From: Naematelia aurantialba
Taxonomy: Eukaryota > Basidiomycota > Tremellomycetes > Tremellales > Naemateliaceae
Direction: 5' to 3'
NCBI GenBank assembly: GCA_021527695.1
Contig: JAKFAO010000007.1
Span: 496,001-560,000, forward strand
DNA length: 64,000 bases
Shown here: positions 12,429-23,003 of the stretch, piece after piece
Layout: the number at the start of each line of letters is the position of its first letter
How positions within the stretch are numbered: the first letter of the stretch is position 1
Translations under genes and position numbers: made by a program
Notes under the pieces: model-generated
The model's input: only the letters and a program-made list of their open reading frames with translations
Told to the model about the DNA's origin: nothing
Database searches by the model: none

Positions 12429-12965
12429 CTTGGAACGTGGTTGGATTGCTAGACGGAGCGGACTGCAATAGATTGTGAGTCATTGAATCACTATGACTGA
12501 CGGCTCGGATAGTGGGCAGCGCTTGGAAGAAGGCATCACGAGATTGCGAGCCTAAGGAGCACCACTGTCACTTCTGGGAAGTGAACAGACTGGATGCAGC
12601 CCGACAGGGTGCGGGAATGCCGTCGAGCATGACTAAGCAGGCGACGCATAAGAAGGAGTAGGAATAATCAGGTGAGTGCTTGATTCCATCTGGCAGAGCT
12701 GACAGAACTCAAGGCCACCGAAGCCCTCGTCGCCGATGGCTAGCGACTCCGAAAGACATGGTGGCGTAAACTTGAAGGAGGCAGTAAGGAGAGACCAGAA
12801 AACAGGAGACTGGAAGGAGGGGTGCTCGAGAAATGAAGGACGACGGCAAGAGCAAGCCCGCCGGACCGCCACGACCAGACCCCCCTCCATCCACTTCGCC
12901 ATCCATGCCACGTCCGTAACGACCCATACCAGACCTGCAGAACCAAAGGGACCGCCGACACTCAC

Positions 12966-13170
12966 CTTGCGAGAGCAATGTCAGGATAGCAGAGAGCAAT
13001 GACACCGAGCACGGCAGGGATGAAATCAAAGTCGAAAGCGAAAAAATTGCTGTCAGAGTTCGACCAGCGATGAGAAGGACGAAGAAGAGAGCGAAACGAA
13101 AGGCAAAGAGTCAGAACAGAAAAGTGTCAGAAGAGGTGTTAGTATCAGATGAGAGTGAGAAGAACGACAT
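12966..13170 (-). other. Possible 5' leader exon or small hydrophobic ORF
   Basis: From the ATG at 13170 a short frame can be spliced across a weak donor (GTTCTG) into a hydrophobic stretch, FDFIPAVLGVIALCYPD, that ends at the GTGAGT donor at 12965. The join is in phase, but the ATG lies only about 17 nt downstream of the TATA core, probably before transcription begins. No convincing continuation exon was found. I favour a noncoding leader of the secreted-protein gene over a separate gene. Confidence 0.25.
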
Positions 13171-13186
13171 GTCAGCACCAGACAGC

Positions 13187-13194
13187 CTTATATA
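13187..13194 (-). promoter_or_regulatory. TATA box
   Basis: The minus strand reads CTATATAAGG, a near-perfect TATA element, followed within 60 nt by a pyrimidine-rich run suitable for a transcription start. It most likely drives the small secreted protein gene through a spliced leader. Confidence 0.5.
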
Positions 13195-13515
13195 GCTTGA
13201 CAAAGATTTCTTGAAATCATGAGATCCAGCCCGGTGGCCAAACATCGTGTAGTCGGTGGGCGGGCTACTTCTGAAAACTGGCCCCATTGTTCCATGAATC
13301 TCACTGAGCTGCCCTAGCGTTCCATGAATCCCGCTCAGCTGCCCAGTCGACATTGCAACGCGCACGGCGAGGACAGATGTTTGCGGGCATCGTCCGTCTC
13401 TGGGTGAGAAGGACCCAGCTAATTGCTCGGCGAACATTGGGGACGTGCCTGTTCAGTTGCAACTGCAAAATGAACGACGGCATCAGCAAGCATCACATGT
13501 GGTTAGCGAGTTCGG

Positions 13516-13703
13516 TTAGTCAGGAAAGCAATGCAGTCAGTGGAGTTCACCTCGGCGCAGTGATCAGGAAGCTGTAGGTTAGATCGTGACGTGCTATGAG
13601 CTCGGGGAGTTAGTCAGGAAACCAATGCAGTCAATAGATCTCGCCTCGGCGCAGTGATCAGGAGGCTGTAGGTTAGATCGTGACGTGCTATGAGCTCGGG
13701 GAG
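13516..13703. repeat. 94-bp tandem duplication
   Basis: Two adjacent copies, 13516-13609 and 13610-13703, both begin TTAGTCAGGAAA and end GAGCTCGGGGAG, and differ at about seven positions. They lie between the secreted-protein promoter and the 3' end of the monooxygenase. No inverted ends or target-site features were seen, so this looks like local duplication, not a mobile element. Confidence 0.9.
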
Positions 13704-13879
13704 TTTCCCTCGATCATAAGTTCTATACGTCAGCAGGACTATTTTGTCCACTCTGCCGGGCCCGGTCTCGCTGTCGTTCCAGCAGGCTCTGTCTCCCCGC
13801 CCGCTTCCTGCCCGCATGACGATCTCTACCCCAGTCACCTTCTCGCTCCACCGCGTGCGACTATTCCTCCCGCCACACC

Positions 13880-15512
13880 TTAGTGGTTTCGCCACATCCA
13901 TTGCACGGCTTGGATTGGCGCAGTCACCACGGCCGTCATTATTCCCTGAGCCATCATCCAGTAGAACATATTCGTAAGGCGCCGCGCGGGATCGGGACCA
14001 AAGCAGATCTCCAGATTCTCCTTGGAACCCTTCATTTCCTCGCCCGCTCGTCGCATCATCTTCCTTTCGTATTTCCTCAACGCAGCGTGCAGCCCGGCCC
14101 GCTCAGGAGCCTGGAGAGGCGGTACGTCTGGAAGCGGAGGGGAGACGGGGAGGAGCGATAGGGGGAATGGAGGGAGAGAGGCGAGAGGGCGCGGGGCGCG
14201 ATATAGCGATACCAGCGTCTCGCCGAGCTCAAACGCATCTGCCATTGCTGTGGTGAGTCACCGAGTCAGTTTGCCTGCTATCTTATTCACGGCAACACAG
14301 CACAGGCAAACCCCAAGCTCAATAGAGGAGGCTCAGGCTAACCTTGATTGACGCCCTCGCCCGCAAATGGCGACATGACATGGGCGGCATCCCCTAGGAC
14401 CTATCAGCCACGTTTGATTTTCACATCGCTGGTCAAGTATCGACGCCCATTAGGACGAGACGGCCAATACGACGGTCCCTCTCACTCACCCATGACTGTG
14501 ACTCCCGACAAGTCGGTCGACCACTTGAGATTAGGATCATACGCGTATATCCTCCGCGGCGTGATCGATGCCTCGTCAATCGCATCGAACAGCTCGAGAA
14601 TCTCTGGGGCCCACCCCTCATACAGCTTCTTGAACCACTCTTTTCTGCCGGTCGCTGGGAGGGGATTCTCGTCGATCCACGTCTCAGGGCAGTACAGGCC
14701 GACGTAGACCTTGCATTTGCCTCCCGAGTTCATCTGCGGTAACAAGCACTTGCCTTGCTCGAGGATCATCGCTACTCCGGCACCGACGAGTTTGTGCAAC
14801 GACGGTGTCATTCGAGACGCTGGAATTGACATGTCGTACATCGAGCACCCAGAGTATGGCGGTTTTACCCCATGCAGCAATGGACGTATACGCGAGAACG
14901 TGCCATCAGCGCCAACCAAGAAGCTGGTCGTGGTCGTCGTGCCGTCCTCAAACGTGATCTCATACGTGTCGTTGTCGAGTGCGGTACAAGACTTGACCCC
15001 GTGTCCCCACTTGACAGTTTCGGGTTCCAGCGATCTAAGCAACAGGTTCCGGAGGTCCGTTCTGTCGCATCCCACACTATCAGCTCACCTCCCGACTAGG
15101 GTCTTTCAAGAGAAGCAAAGCCAGCAAGTGGGGGCACGAACCGGTCAATCTCCGGGCGTCCCCTGGCGACGTCGAGCCCGCTGGGACGGGGGCTAGAGAT
15201 CTGCTCGTAGTCATTCTCATCGTGCCAGACCTTGCCGTTCTTGTCGACAATCTTCATCGCTTCTCCTTCACTTCGCATCATGGTTTTCGCTTCCTCTAGC
15301 AGCCCGGTACGCAGTAACGCTTCTAAACCGGTATCTTGATGCAAGTCGAGGGTGCCGCCCTGTAATCGCGCGGTGGCCGAAAGCTCCCGCTCGTACACTA
15401 TGCATGGGACGTGGTGGATTTGAAGATACCGCGCCAGAGTCAGACCCGAAGGCCCAGCACCAACTATCGTAACGGTGGGAAGGGCCGACGGGGTGTCACC
15501 GATAGCTGTCAT
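13880..15512 (-). CDS. FAD-dependent monooxygenase (TetX/aromatic hydroxylase-like)
   Basis: Four exons (15512-15142, 15061-14490, 14393-14343, 14247-13880) give 453 residues. The dinucleotide-binding motif VTIVGAGPSGLTLARYL is at residues 14-30, the DG motif VGADGTFSRIRP is central, and the GD motif is GDAAHVMSPFAGEGVN, split across a 51-nt exon. These three mark class A flavoprotein monooxygenases, which hydroxylate aromatic or polyketide-like substrates using NAD(P)H and oxygen. IDRTDLRNLLLRSL is the family's usual bridge between the first two motifs. No signal peptide is present, so the protein is probably cytosolic. No biosynthetic partner genes are nearby, which leaves the substrate open. 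An in-frame GTG at 15521 is ignored in favour of the ATG. Confidence 0.88.
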
Positions 15513-15998
15513 TTGGATCACGCACAGGATATGGTATTAGATGGGAGAAGTCGAACGAAGAGTATCAGATTCCTCAAACTGGCGGAAAGCAGCCAGTTGT
15601 TATCACAATTATACGAGTATATGCATGGTGCCGCAACATGCGTATATCGACCGGCAACTCTCATCACGCCGGACGCGTCAGCCATTGCAGGTGGTGACTG
15701 CCTCTCTTCTGGCGAACATCTCTTGTTGCTACAGCATGTACGCGGATAGCGTTGTGTAGTGTAGTATTGCTGCTGAGGTTGGTCAAACTCACCACGAGTT
15801 CATGCAATTGAATTCCCTGGTCATTCACCCATAATCTCTGCGACTCGGCTCCCCGACGGCATGCTAAAGGGCTATAAATCCCACGTCATGGCGGCCATGA
15901 TGACGTCTTTGCGCTAATGAATGCTGTCACCCAAGCCCCGTTTCAGTCCTGTCTTCCATTCGTTGTCACCACGTCAAACCATCGTCCTCACTATCACA
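15513..15998. other. Divergent promoter region
   Basis: This lies between the monooxygenase (-) and the membrane protein starting at 15999 (+). It contains a TATA box at about 15872-15879 on the plus strand and a TGACGTC-type element near 15900. No coding exon was recognised. Confidence 0.55.
15872..15879 (+). promoter_or_regulatory. TATA box
   Basis: CTATAAAT lies about 120 nt before the start codon of the membrane protein at 15999, within normal range for a short leader. Confidence 0.45.
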
Positions 15999-17316
15999 AT
16001 GTCCGTCCCAGAAGCGTCCTCGACGCGCCAACGTACAGCGAGGCTAGATGAAGAGCCAGAGCGCAAGACGTCGAACCCGTAAGTCCAAGTCTGATCGGTC
16101 TCTCGCGGAGCCTTACCTTGGAGCTCCTACCTGCCGATCAAACCCACCTCGCGACTCGCCGTATATACCGTCTTTATGGAAGATGGGCTGACAGATGTAG
16201 AGCTTCGCTGAGCTCGAATCCCAACAAACAGGTGCCGCGTAACAAGCCTGCCGTGAAGCCGCCATTTATCGACTTGTCAATGGGGAAGTTGTGAGTGAAT
16301 TTTCTGCGCTCACTTGTTCCCTTTTCCATTCTCGCTTCCTTCCCCTTTTGTACTTACTTCTCTTTTCTATGCCTTCCTTCTCTTCTATCTCCTGCTTTAG
16401 TCATACTTTCACTTCAGTCGTCCGACCGTTCCGCCCTCTCTGTCTAGCAGCTGTCCTGCAGGGGCGATGCAGGCATGGGCAGAGGTCGGGACGTTCCTTA
16501 CGTGGAGCCTCTTGCCCGTGCCCCGTTTGATCCAGACGATTGACGCTACTAGCCTCACCTACCTCATGATGTTCCTCGCCGCCATTTCCGCATTCTACAT
16601 CTACCGCCTAACCGTCTGGGCCGCCGACGCTGGGGGATACTGGAACCTCGCGACAGGCAGGAGAACTTCCCCGCAGTCGAGTGGGGTCGAGTTGGCTTCA
16701 AAAGTTGCCGAGAAGGCGCATTCGGTGGGATCGAGTGGGTCATATGCTGTGAGTGCAGTCGTTCCTTGCGTTCTCTGGTTCCGCGTCTTCCCCTTCTCTC
16801 CCGGTACACTCTACTAGTCGCTCGCTCTTTCCCTCTCTACCTCTACCTCTGAGCCTTCCTTCCCTTCCCGAACTCGGTCTGCTTTCCTCTTCTCTCTTGT
16901 ACTGTCTTTTTCCCGTATTATCTCTTGTGCACTCTCCGAACACACAAACGGTAATCATGTGCCACCTGTCCTATTCCATTCTCTTTGCTTGGTCGTCGTC
17001 ATTCCAGCAGAAGCTGACTATTCTACAATAGGGAAGCGCAGTAGGCGGCAGCGGGACCGGCCGACCTGCGAAGCAGGGCGACGACGTCCAATCGCAAATC
17101 TACAAGCTCGCCAGTGCACTCGGCATCAAACCCGCCGAGTTGTCTGCCGCCATTCGGCCCCTCATCGATCCTTCCGCTGCGACGCCGCTTGAAAAGGCCC
17201 AGCAGGAGGTCGAGATCCTCAAGGCACAGCTGGCTGCTGCTGAGTCTGGAGGGGAGAAGGAGGAACAGCCACAGGGAAGTTTGCTCGGACTCGTCGGTGA
17301 AGCCCTGCTCGACTAG
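15999..17316 (+). CDS. Predicted single-pass membrane protein, unknown function
   Basis: Four exons (15999-16078, 16201-16290, 16448-16748, 17032-17316) give 251 residues; a NAG-NAG acceptor at 16448/16451 makes one residue optional. The N-terminal 60 residues are charged and disordered. A hydrophobic segment, LTYLMMFLAAISAFYIYRLTVW, lies near the middle and is preceded by an amphipathic tryptophan-containing stretch. The C-terminal part has SQIYKLASALGIKPAELSAAI followed by a short heptad region (LEKAQQEVEILKAQL) that could form a coiled coil. I do not recognise the family. The two later introns (157 and 283 nt) are long for this locus, so a missed small exon is possible. Confidence 0.65.
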
Positions 17317-17634
17317 ACTGTCCTGGAGGTGTGAAAGAACGCAGATTCATGATTACCTGAAGATTGGCGAAGAGGAAGAAGAGAACGAGTAGGCACGATA
17401 TCGCAAATGCATATGACCATGTCACGTCGAGTCTAAATGTACCACAGCTGCACGCTTGCTGGCCTATGTCGTGTGCCCTGTAGTCCCCCCTCCCCCTGGG
17501 TCGCATTCGCCCTTTGCCTGCGTCCTGTTGTCCTCTCTCTGTGTCCTGTCGGTCTCGCTCTCGGTCGCGCGGTTCTCGCGGTTCTCGCTCGGTTCTCCTG
17601 TCCTATTTCCACAATATACACCTTGCTTCTTTCC
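17317..17634. other. Convergent intergenic region
   Basis: Short T- and C-rich region between the membrane protein (+) and gamma-adaptin (-). It probably holds only 3' UTRs. Repeated GTTCTCGCTCG/GTCTCGCTC strings occur near 17548-17590. No gene was recognised. Confidence 0.55.
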
Positions 17635-20600
17635 TCACTTGGCCACCGTCAGGTCTGCAGGAAACCCCGAAAAGTCCTGTTGGTCCGACACGCTCTGTCC
17701 CCCTACGGTGAAACTTATCCGCATCCTCAAGCGAATTTGCGCCTACATCACCACCATTAGTTTATCACCAGTTGTGGCTCTTCCTTGATGTGGGTGATGG
17801 TCGAAGGTCGATGGGAGATGGGAGATGGGAGATGGGAGATGGGAGATGGGAGGTGGGAGATGAGGGAAGATGGGCAATGAGACTTTGCTCACCCCCGGCG
17901 GCGCTAGGACCCGCATTTGTTGAGTCTCCGTTCCGCCAGGTACGATGTCCGCGCTCGACATGGCCTGCATCTGCAACTGTTGCGTCTGCGCTCGGTCAGC
18001 CTGTTCTCTCTTTCTGCATCTTCTCTGCATCTTCATGCTCCTCTTCAACTCTCTCCATCGCCCTGCGACGTTCATTGACCATCCACTCGACGCCATTCTT
18101 CCTCCAATGGCTGGCTGGGACTCGGGACTCACCTTTGGGACCGCTATCTGAAAATTGATCCCATCGACCTTATGTGTCGCGGTGAACCTAGCGAGAATCT
18201 GCACGACCCCCGGCTGCGCAGGCGATACTTTCGGTGTTAGGGTGATTTTGAGACCGTGCTTGTCGTACGCGGGATACGATTGCAGTTGCTGGCGAGCAGG
18301 CTGTGGTGCCGCTGACGGCGGTGTCGGAGTCGCAACTGCTGGCTGCGCACTGCTTGCGAGGTCAAAGATATTCCCGCCTCCAGATGACGGTGAGGATGCA
18401 GCTGGTGTTGGTGCGGAGGCGGGACTGGACGTGCCAAACAGGGACATGATGTCTGCCGCAGCGTTCCGAGGCGCGGCTGGATGTGCGGGCGGTGTGGGGT
18501 TCGGAGCGGTGTCGTTGCTCGTGCCAAAGATGTCCGCGAGCAGATCTTGCGTTGACGGACCGCTAGCCGCGCCATTCACGGTTGCCGAGGCTGGCGTGCT
18601 GTCGTCCCCGATAAGATCGACAATGGTGTCTTTTCCGCCACGCGTAGACCCTACCGGCTTGCGTTCGCTCACTATGGTGAGTTTGTCAGCAAGATGGCCC
18701 CACGTGCAGAGAGGCAGTGCGCACCAGTGCCCATAATGGTGGTTCTGATCTCTGGTGGAGGCATTCTCTCGAGCACCCCAGCGCGAATATCACTTCTAGT
18801 AAACAGACTGCCATACTCGACGGCTCTTTGCTGGATCTCAAGCTCGAGATTGCTAGAGAAGCCAGCTAGCATGACTGCGATTCGATCTTGCTGAGTAGAG
18901 GCTGTAGGCGTGGACAGCTCGGCCAGTCGAGCTGATAACTTCGCAGCCGCGGTTATGACGAATTGGCGTATAAGGGTATTGGCGTAGGGCGAGCTCAGGA
19001 CATGTTCAAAGAGATCGACAATGTCCGAGTCATTTACCTGCGAGGAGTTTCAGCTTGGTTTTCCTTGCAAACCCCCCGCGACGAGCAGACGCGAGCGGTG
19101 ACTGACCTGCTTGACCTCCTCACCGTCGTCAATCGTGCCGCCCTGTAGCAGAACATCTGCAAACTCGCCAATGACCCAGACAGCAGCCAGCGTCAGAGAC
19201 TCCTGTGACAAGTCTTCCGACAAGGCAGTGTACAGCCTCTGCGCGGTATAGAACTGCAGCTCGGGTGTATGGCAGACAAGTCGGATGAATGACGCAAGGA
19301 TTTCTTCTCGGACGTAGTTGCCGGCCTGTGTTGTCAGTAGAGAGCCCGCAGTCGATGTCAGAGTACGCACCAGCGTCAACACTCGAAGGACAGTATCAAT
19401 CTGCCATCTCTTGTTTGGCGCAAACCTCTCCGCTCCCACACTGATCTGGGTGGTCATGCCCTGCTTGAACTCGTTGTCCGCGACCTCCAAGAAGCTCAAC
19501 AGCTCGCGTGTCATGACTCTCACATTCCCCTCATTCACCAACGCATAGCTCAACTCGAGCGCCCGTCGACGAATCGAGATATCTCCATCTCGCAGGCAGT
19601 CCAGGATGGTGTTTCGATGCCTCTGAACAGCGTTTGTATCCATCGATACCACTTTGTTGAGCGTGTTGAGAGCAACATAACGGATATTGTTGTCTCGGTT
19701 GGAAAGGAATTTGCCGAGAATATTGATTGCCATGACCCGGAGACCACTGTCTGCCTCGATTTCGAGGACGGTCAGGACCGTCTCGTAGAGGATCGAGTTG
19801 CCAACGTTTTTGGTGGAGTCGGTGTTGGTCGCCACCTGTCATGGTATTAGGCATCTCTCGATACGACAAGGACCGGACACTCACCTGGGCCAAGATATCA
19901 TTCATCACTTCACTCGCCTCGACGTCGCCCCTTCCCAGCAATCGCAGTAGACGGAGCAGCTTGACCTGCAAGAAAGGATCGGTGATCCCACCAACATCGT
20001 GTTCAGGGCTGTAGCCGGTCGTGACGAGGGATTTGAGGTGCTTCACCAGCAGCCCAGTAGCCTACGCACAGTCAGGCGCCCGACTTGCAATAGTGATAGC
20101 GATCTGTACTGACCTTTCTGAACTCGTTACAGATAGACTCGTCAAGCTCGCACATCTCAGTGACGAGCGTGATGCCGGCCAGTAGCACTCCGTGATTCCG
20201 ATCTTGCAGTAGGGCTTTGGCTTTCGAGGTGAAGTGGTCCATTAGGTCTGGAACGCGGCGGATGATCCGCAGAGCACAAAGAGCAGCCTGATGCACGTCA
20301 ACACCAGACCCATGTCTCTGCCATCTGCCAACCGGGCTCACCTTTTTGCGGATGTAGGTGTTGCTGCTCCCCAAAAGCTTTTCAATCTCGTTACTCAGGT
20401 CCCTCGACATCTCCTCGGACGAGATGTTGGCAAATGTGCAGAGGGCCAATCCGACGGCATACATGTTGGAGTGGTTCATATCGCTCCACGGGCTTCAGCA
20501 CGGGACTCCATTCCAAGAAGGTAGAGTGCAAGTTCATGACAAGGCGGTAAGGACTCACTTCTTCAGCGAGTTGGTCACGAGCGTTAACACCTCCTGGTTC

Positions 20601-21073
20601 TCATCGAGCAGCAGCATGATTCCCAAGTATCCGAGCCGTTTGTCCGAGAACCGTGGCGAGGCCACGAGCTTCAGACACTCAATCTGCCCAAAGTGCGCTG
20701 GATAGCCGAGCATGTGGATGTACAGCAGCTTGGCGATGTTGTTGTGTCGTGTGAAAGAGTCTTCCTCCTTGAACGATGTCTGGTGAGGTCGGGAATCAGC
20801 TACGGCACGACAAAACTTGAAGGGACGGGCCGACTCGACTCACCCGGATCGCAGCCGACTCTTTTTGGATGGTCGTGCGCTCATCGGCCAGAGTCTACGG
20901 CATGTCAGCGATACAAGAGAGAGGCAGCAAGTGCAGGAACCGATAAGGGGAGGAACGAACCTTGCATGAGCGGATGGCCTTGATGAGTGCTGGGAAACGC
21001 GAGAGCGCACGTCAGTCTCGCATCCTCGCTGTGGGTGTGACCACTGACCCTTGAGGTTGTAATGCCCGCTCAT
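17635..21073 (-). CDS. APL4: AP-1 clathrin adaptor, gamma-adaptin subunit
   Basis: Thirteen exons (21073-21049, 20989-20961, 20894-20844, 20779-20559, 20483-20342, 20287-20114, 20061-19885, 19835-19371, 19325-19107, 19037-18725, 18671-18133, 17985-17893, 17742-17635) give 851 residues, the normal length. Gamma-adaptin is a large subunit of AP-1, which sorts clathrin cargo at the trans-Golgi and endosomes. The trunk carries [68 protein letters not shown] and [21 protein letters not shown] Ser/Ala/Pro hinge with DLLADIFGT leads to the ear domain ([36 protein letters not shown]). Several introns (45, 54 and 147 nt) are multiples of three and free of stops, so retention would be silent in frame. 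It shares a 215-bp divergent promoter with the 5-phosphatase gene. Confidence 0.96.
17812..17872 (+). repeat. GGGAGAT heptanucleotide array in an intron
   Basis: About six tandem GGGAGAT units lie in the last intron of gamma-adaptin (17743-17892). In the transcribed strand they read ATCTCCC, a pyrimidine-rich tract upstream of the acceptor. Confidence 0.85.
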
Positions 21074-21288
21074 GATGCTCCCACACCGCGCTGTGTGCTG
21101 GAGTGCTCGGCCAGAGAGTAGGTGTGAAGGGAATAGATTGACGAGGCAGACGGGTTCAAGTAGAGTATGTTGGAACGACAAGGGCAGTAGTTACGTCCAC
21201 GCGACGAATTAGTGGCAGCAGCTACACCGTCATACGAGTACAAGTACTGCCTTGGTAACCGCCGGTACTTCTGAGCATTCAACACACC

Positions 21289-22803
21289 ATGGCACCGCTC
21301 AACATCTTTCTGACCACCTGGAACACGGGCCTGCAAGGCTCCAAGGCCCAAGCGCAAGACTTGACGAGCTGGCTGTTGCCTATTCTGCATGGCACAGCCA
21401 ACGACCCAGAACTCCCCGCTATCGTTCCCGACATTTACGCGGTAGCAGTCCAGGAATTACTTCCTGTCCATCTTGCTCGTGCGTCCATTGCCCCGTCCCA
21501 TACTAGTACATGCATGTCGATATGTTAATGGCTGACTCGACGCTCAGTTGCTGGGTTATCACGCCCCGTCCTCGCGGTTCTGACGGAACGGATCCAATCC
21601 CTCCTCACTGCCCACGCAACATCGCTTTCCGATGACAAGACGCGAGAGACGTACATCCTCGTAGAACGGGTTTCTCACTGCGGTAATGCTCTTTGGGTGT
21701 TTGCTCGGGAGTCGACGCTGGGCGGGCGCCTAGGCAAGCCGCTGAAAGCGACGTTGGGTCTGTGGTGGCTCGGTATGGGCAACAAGGGTGCCGTAGGGCT
21801 CAGATTACCTGTCCGCAGAGGCGAGGAAGGCGGCTGGGAGATTCTGACGTGAGTGTACCTCTCGTCGACGTGTAGACGGCATGTTGAACTGTGCGCAGCT
21901 TTGTGTGTACGCATCTGGAAGCGTACGATCATCAAATTCCACGCCGGAACGCGCAGTACCAGAACATCCTCTCGTCTCTCATCTTTCGCTCTTCGGATCC
22001 TCTAGCCCAGCCCGCAAACATCCGCGATACCTCCCACCTCTTCCTGATAGGTGATCTCAACTACCGCCTTGCCCGACTACCATCCTCTGGCTGGCCATCG
22101 GAAGGGACACCCACGGATGACATACTGGCTCTCGAGAAGGAACGGGCCGAGTTGCTCGACCTAGACACTCTCAGGAGCGAGCAGCGAGAGGGCCGGGTAT
22201 TTGGTGGTCTGAGAGAGGGGGATCTGACGCGGTTTGCACCGACTTACAAGCGCATCGTTGGACAGGTCGAAGGATACAGCCGGTTCGTTACAGCCTTTCT
22301 CTTCACCGGCCGCACATCTGCTGACGTCTGCTCCGTGTAGCAAACGGATACCTGGCTATACCGACCGGATCCTGTTCGCATCGCACACTGACCCCGATCA
22401 CCTGTTCTCACCACAATCCACGATCACACCGACACCACCTCCAGTTCCGAACAGTACCACCAAAGTCACCCACTTTTCATCCACGCCGTCCCTCACTGTA
22501 TCAGATCACAAGCCCGTACACGCCATCATTGAGCTTCCAGAGATCACGCATTCAGCGCGTGCCCCTCACCTTGCCCCGACACTTGCGCCCCCTCACTCGC
22601 CACATGCTCCGGTGCCAGCACCGACTCCGCTGCTGGAGTTGACACTGTGGAAGCTGCTTGGGACGGTCCTAGATCGCTCAGTGGGGTGGCCGTGGTGTCT
22701 GTTGGTTCTACTTGGATATGGTAATCCGGCAGCAGGAATGGGCGTCAGTGCGTTTGTGGCTATGATCTTTGGGGCGTGGTGGAGCGGTGTGTGGTCTGCT
22801 TGA
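21289..22803 (+). CDS. Membrane-anchored inositol polyphosphate 5-phosphatase
   Basis: Four exons (21289-21478, 21548-21848, 21899-22282, 22341-22803) give 445 residues. This enzyme class removes the 5-phosphate from phosphoinositides or inositol phosphates. All catalytic signatures are present in order: TTWNTG near residue 9, VAVQELLP with the metal-binding glutamate, GMGNKGAVGLRL, FVCTHLEAYDHQIPRRNAQY, FLIGDLNYRLA (motif 1), RKRIPGYTDRILF (motif 2) and SDHKPVHA. There is no Sac1 or OCRL-type domain. After the catalytic core a proline-rich linker leads to two hydrophobic segments at the extreme C-terminus (WCLLVLLGY and FVAMIFGAWW), suggesting a tail-anchored or hairpin membrane attachment. 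That layout recalls the ER-anchored INPP5-like fungal proteins, but the exact subfamily is uncertain. Confidence 0.88.
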
Positions 22804-22902
22804 GTGTCTGCTTGATTAGCATCTCCCTTATATTTTGTAGAGTCATGTATGCGCTTTGTTGTCAAAGCACTAGGTTGCGGGATTCCCGCCGAGGGATCCC
22901 GG

Positions 22903-22910
22903 CTATAATA
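22903..22910 (+). promoter_or_regulatory. TATA-like element
   Basis: CTATAATA lies 94 nt before the transhydrogenase start codon, at a plausible promoter distance. It is an imperfect match. Confidence 0.3.
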
Positions 22911-23003
22911 ACCGACGTCCGGTGACGGTGAAGTCGATGTGTTCAGTTTGCATGTCCACACTTTACTAGCACGGCAGCATCTCGAGTAGCAGCTATCCCC
23001 TAG

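Larger units (their letters stand above)
12429..13879. other. Long 5' region of the secreted protein, with probable leader
   Basis: This 1.45-kb stretch holds the presumed promoter of the small secreted protein (-) and the end of the monooxygenase flank. On the minus strand a TATA box (13187-13194) is followed by a pyrimidine-rich leader, a good donor (GTGAGT at 12965) and an acceptor (TTGCAG, ending at 12463) 34 nt before the start codon. That suggests a spliced 5' UTR. It also holds a short imperfect direct repeat near 13286-13346 (TTCCATGAATC followed by AGCTGCCC, twice) and the 94-bp tandem duplication listed separately. Confidence 0.45.

Noticed and set aside
12966..13170. Independent small hydrophobic protein gene
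   Set aside because: The ATG is too close to the TATA box, the internal donor is weak and no terminal exon could be defended. Kept only as a low-confidence leader.
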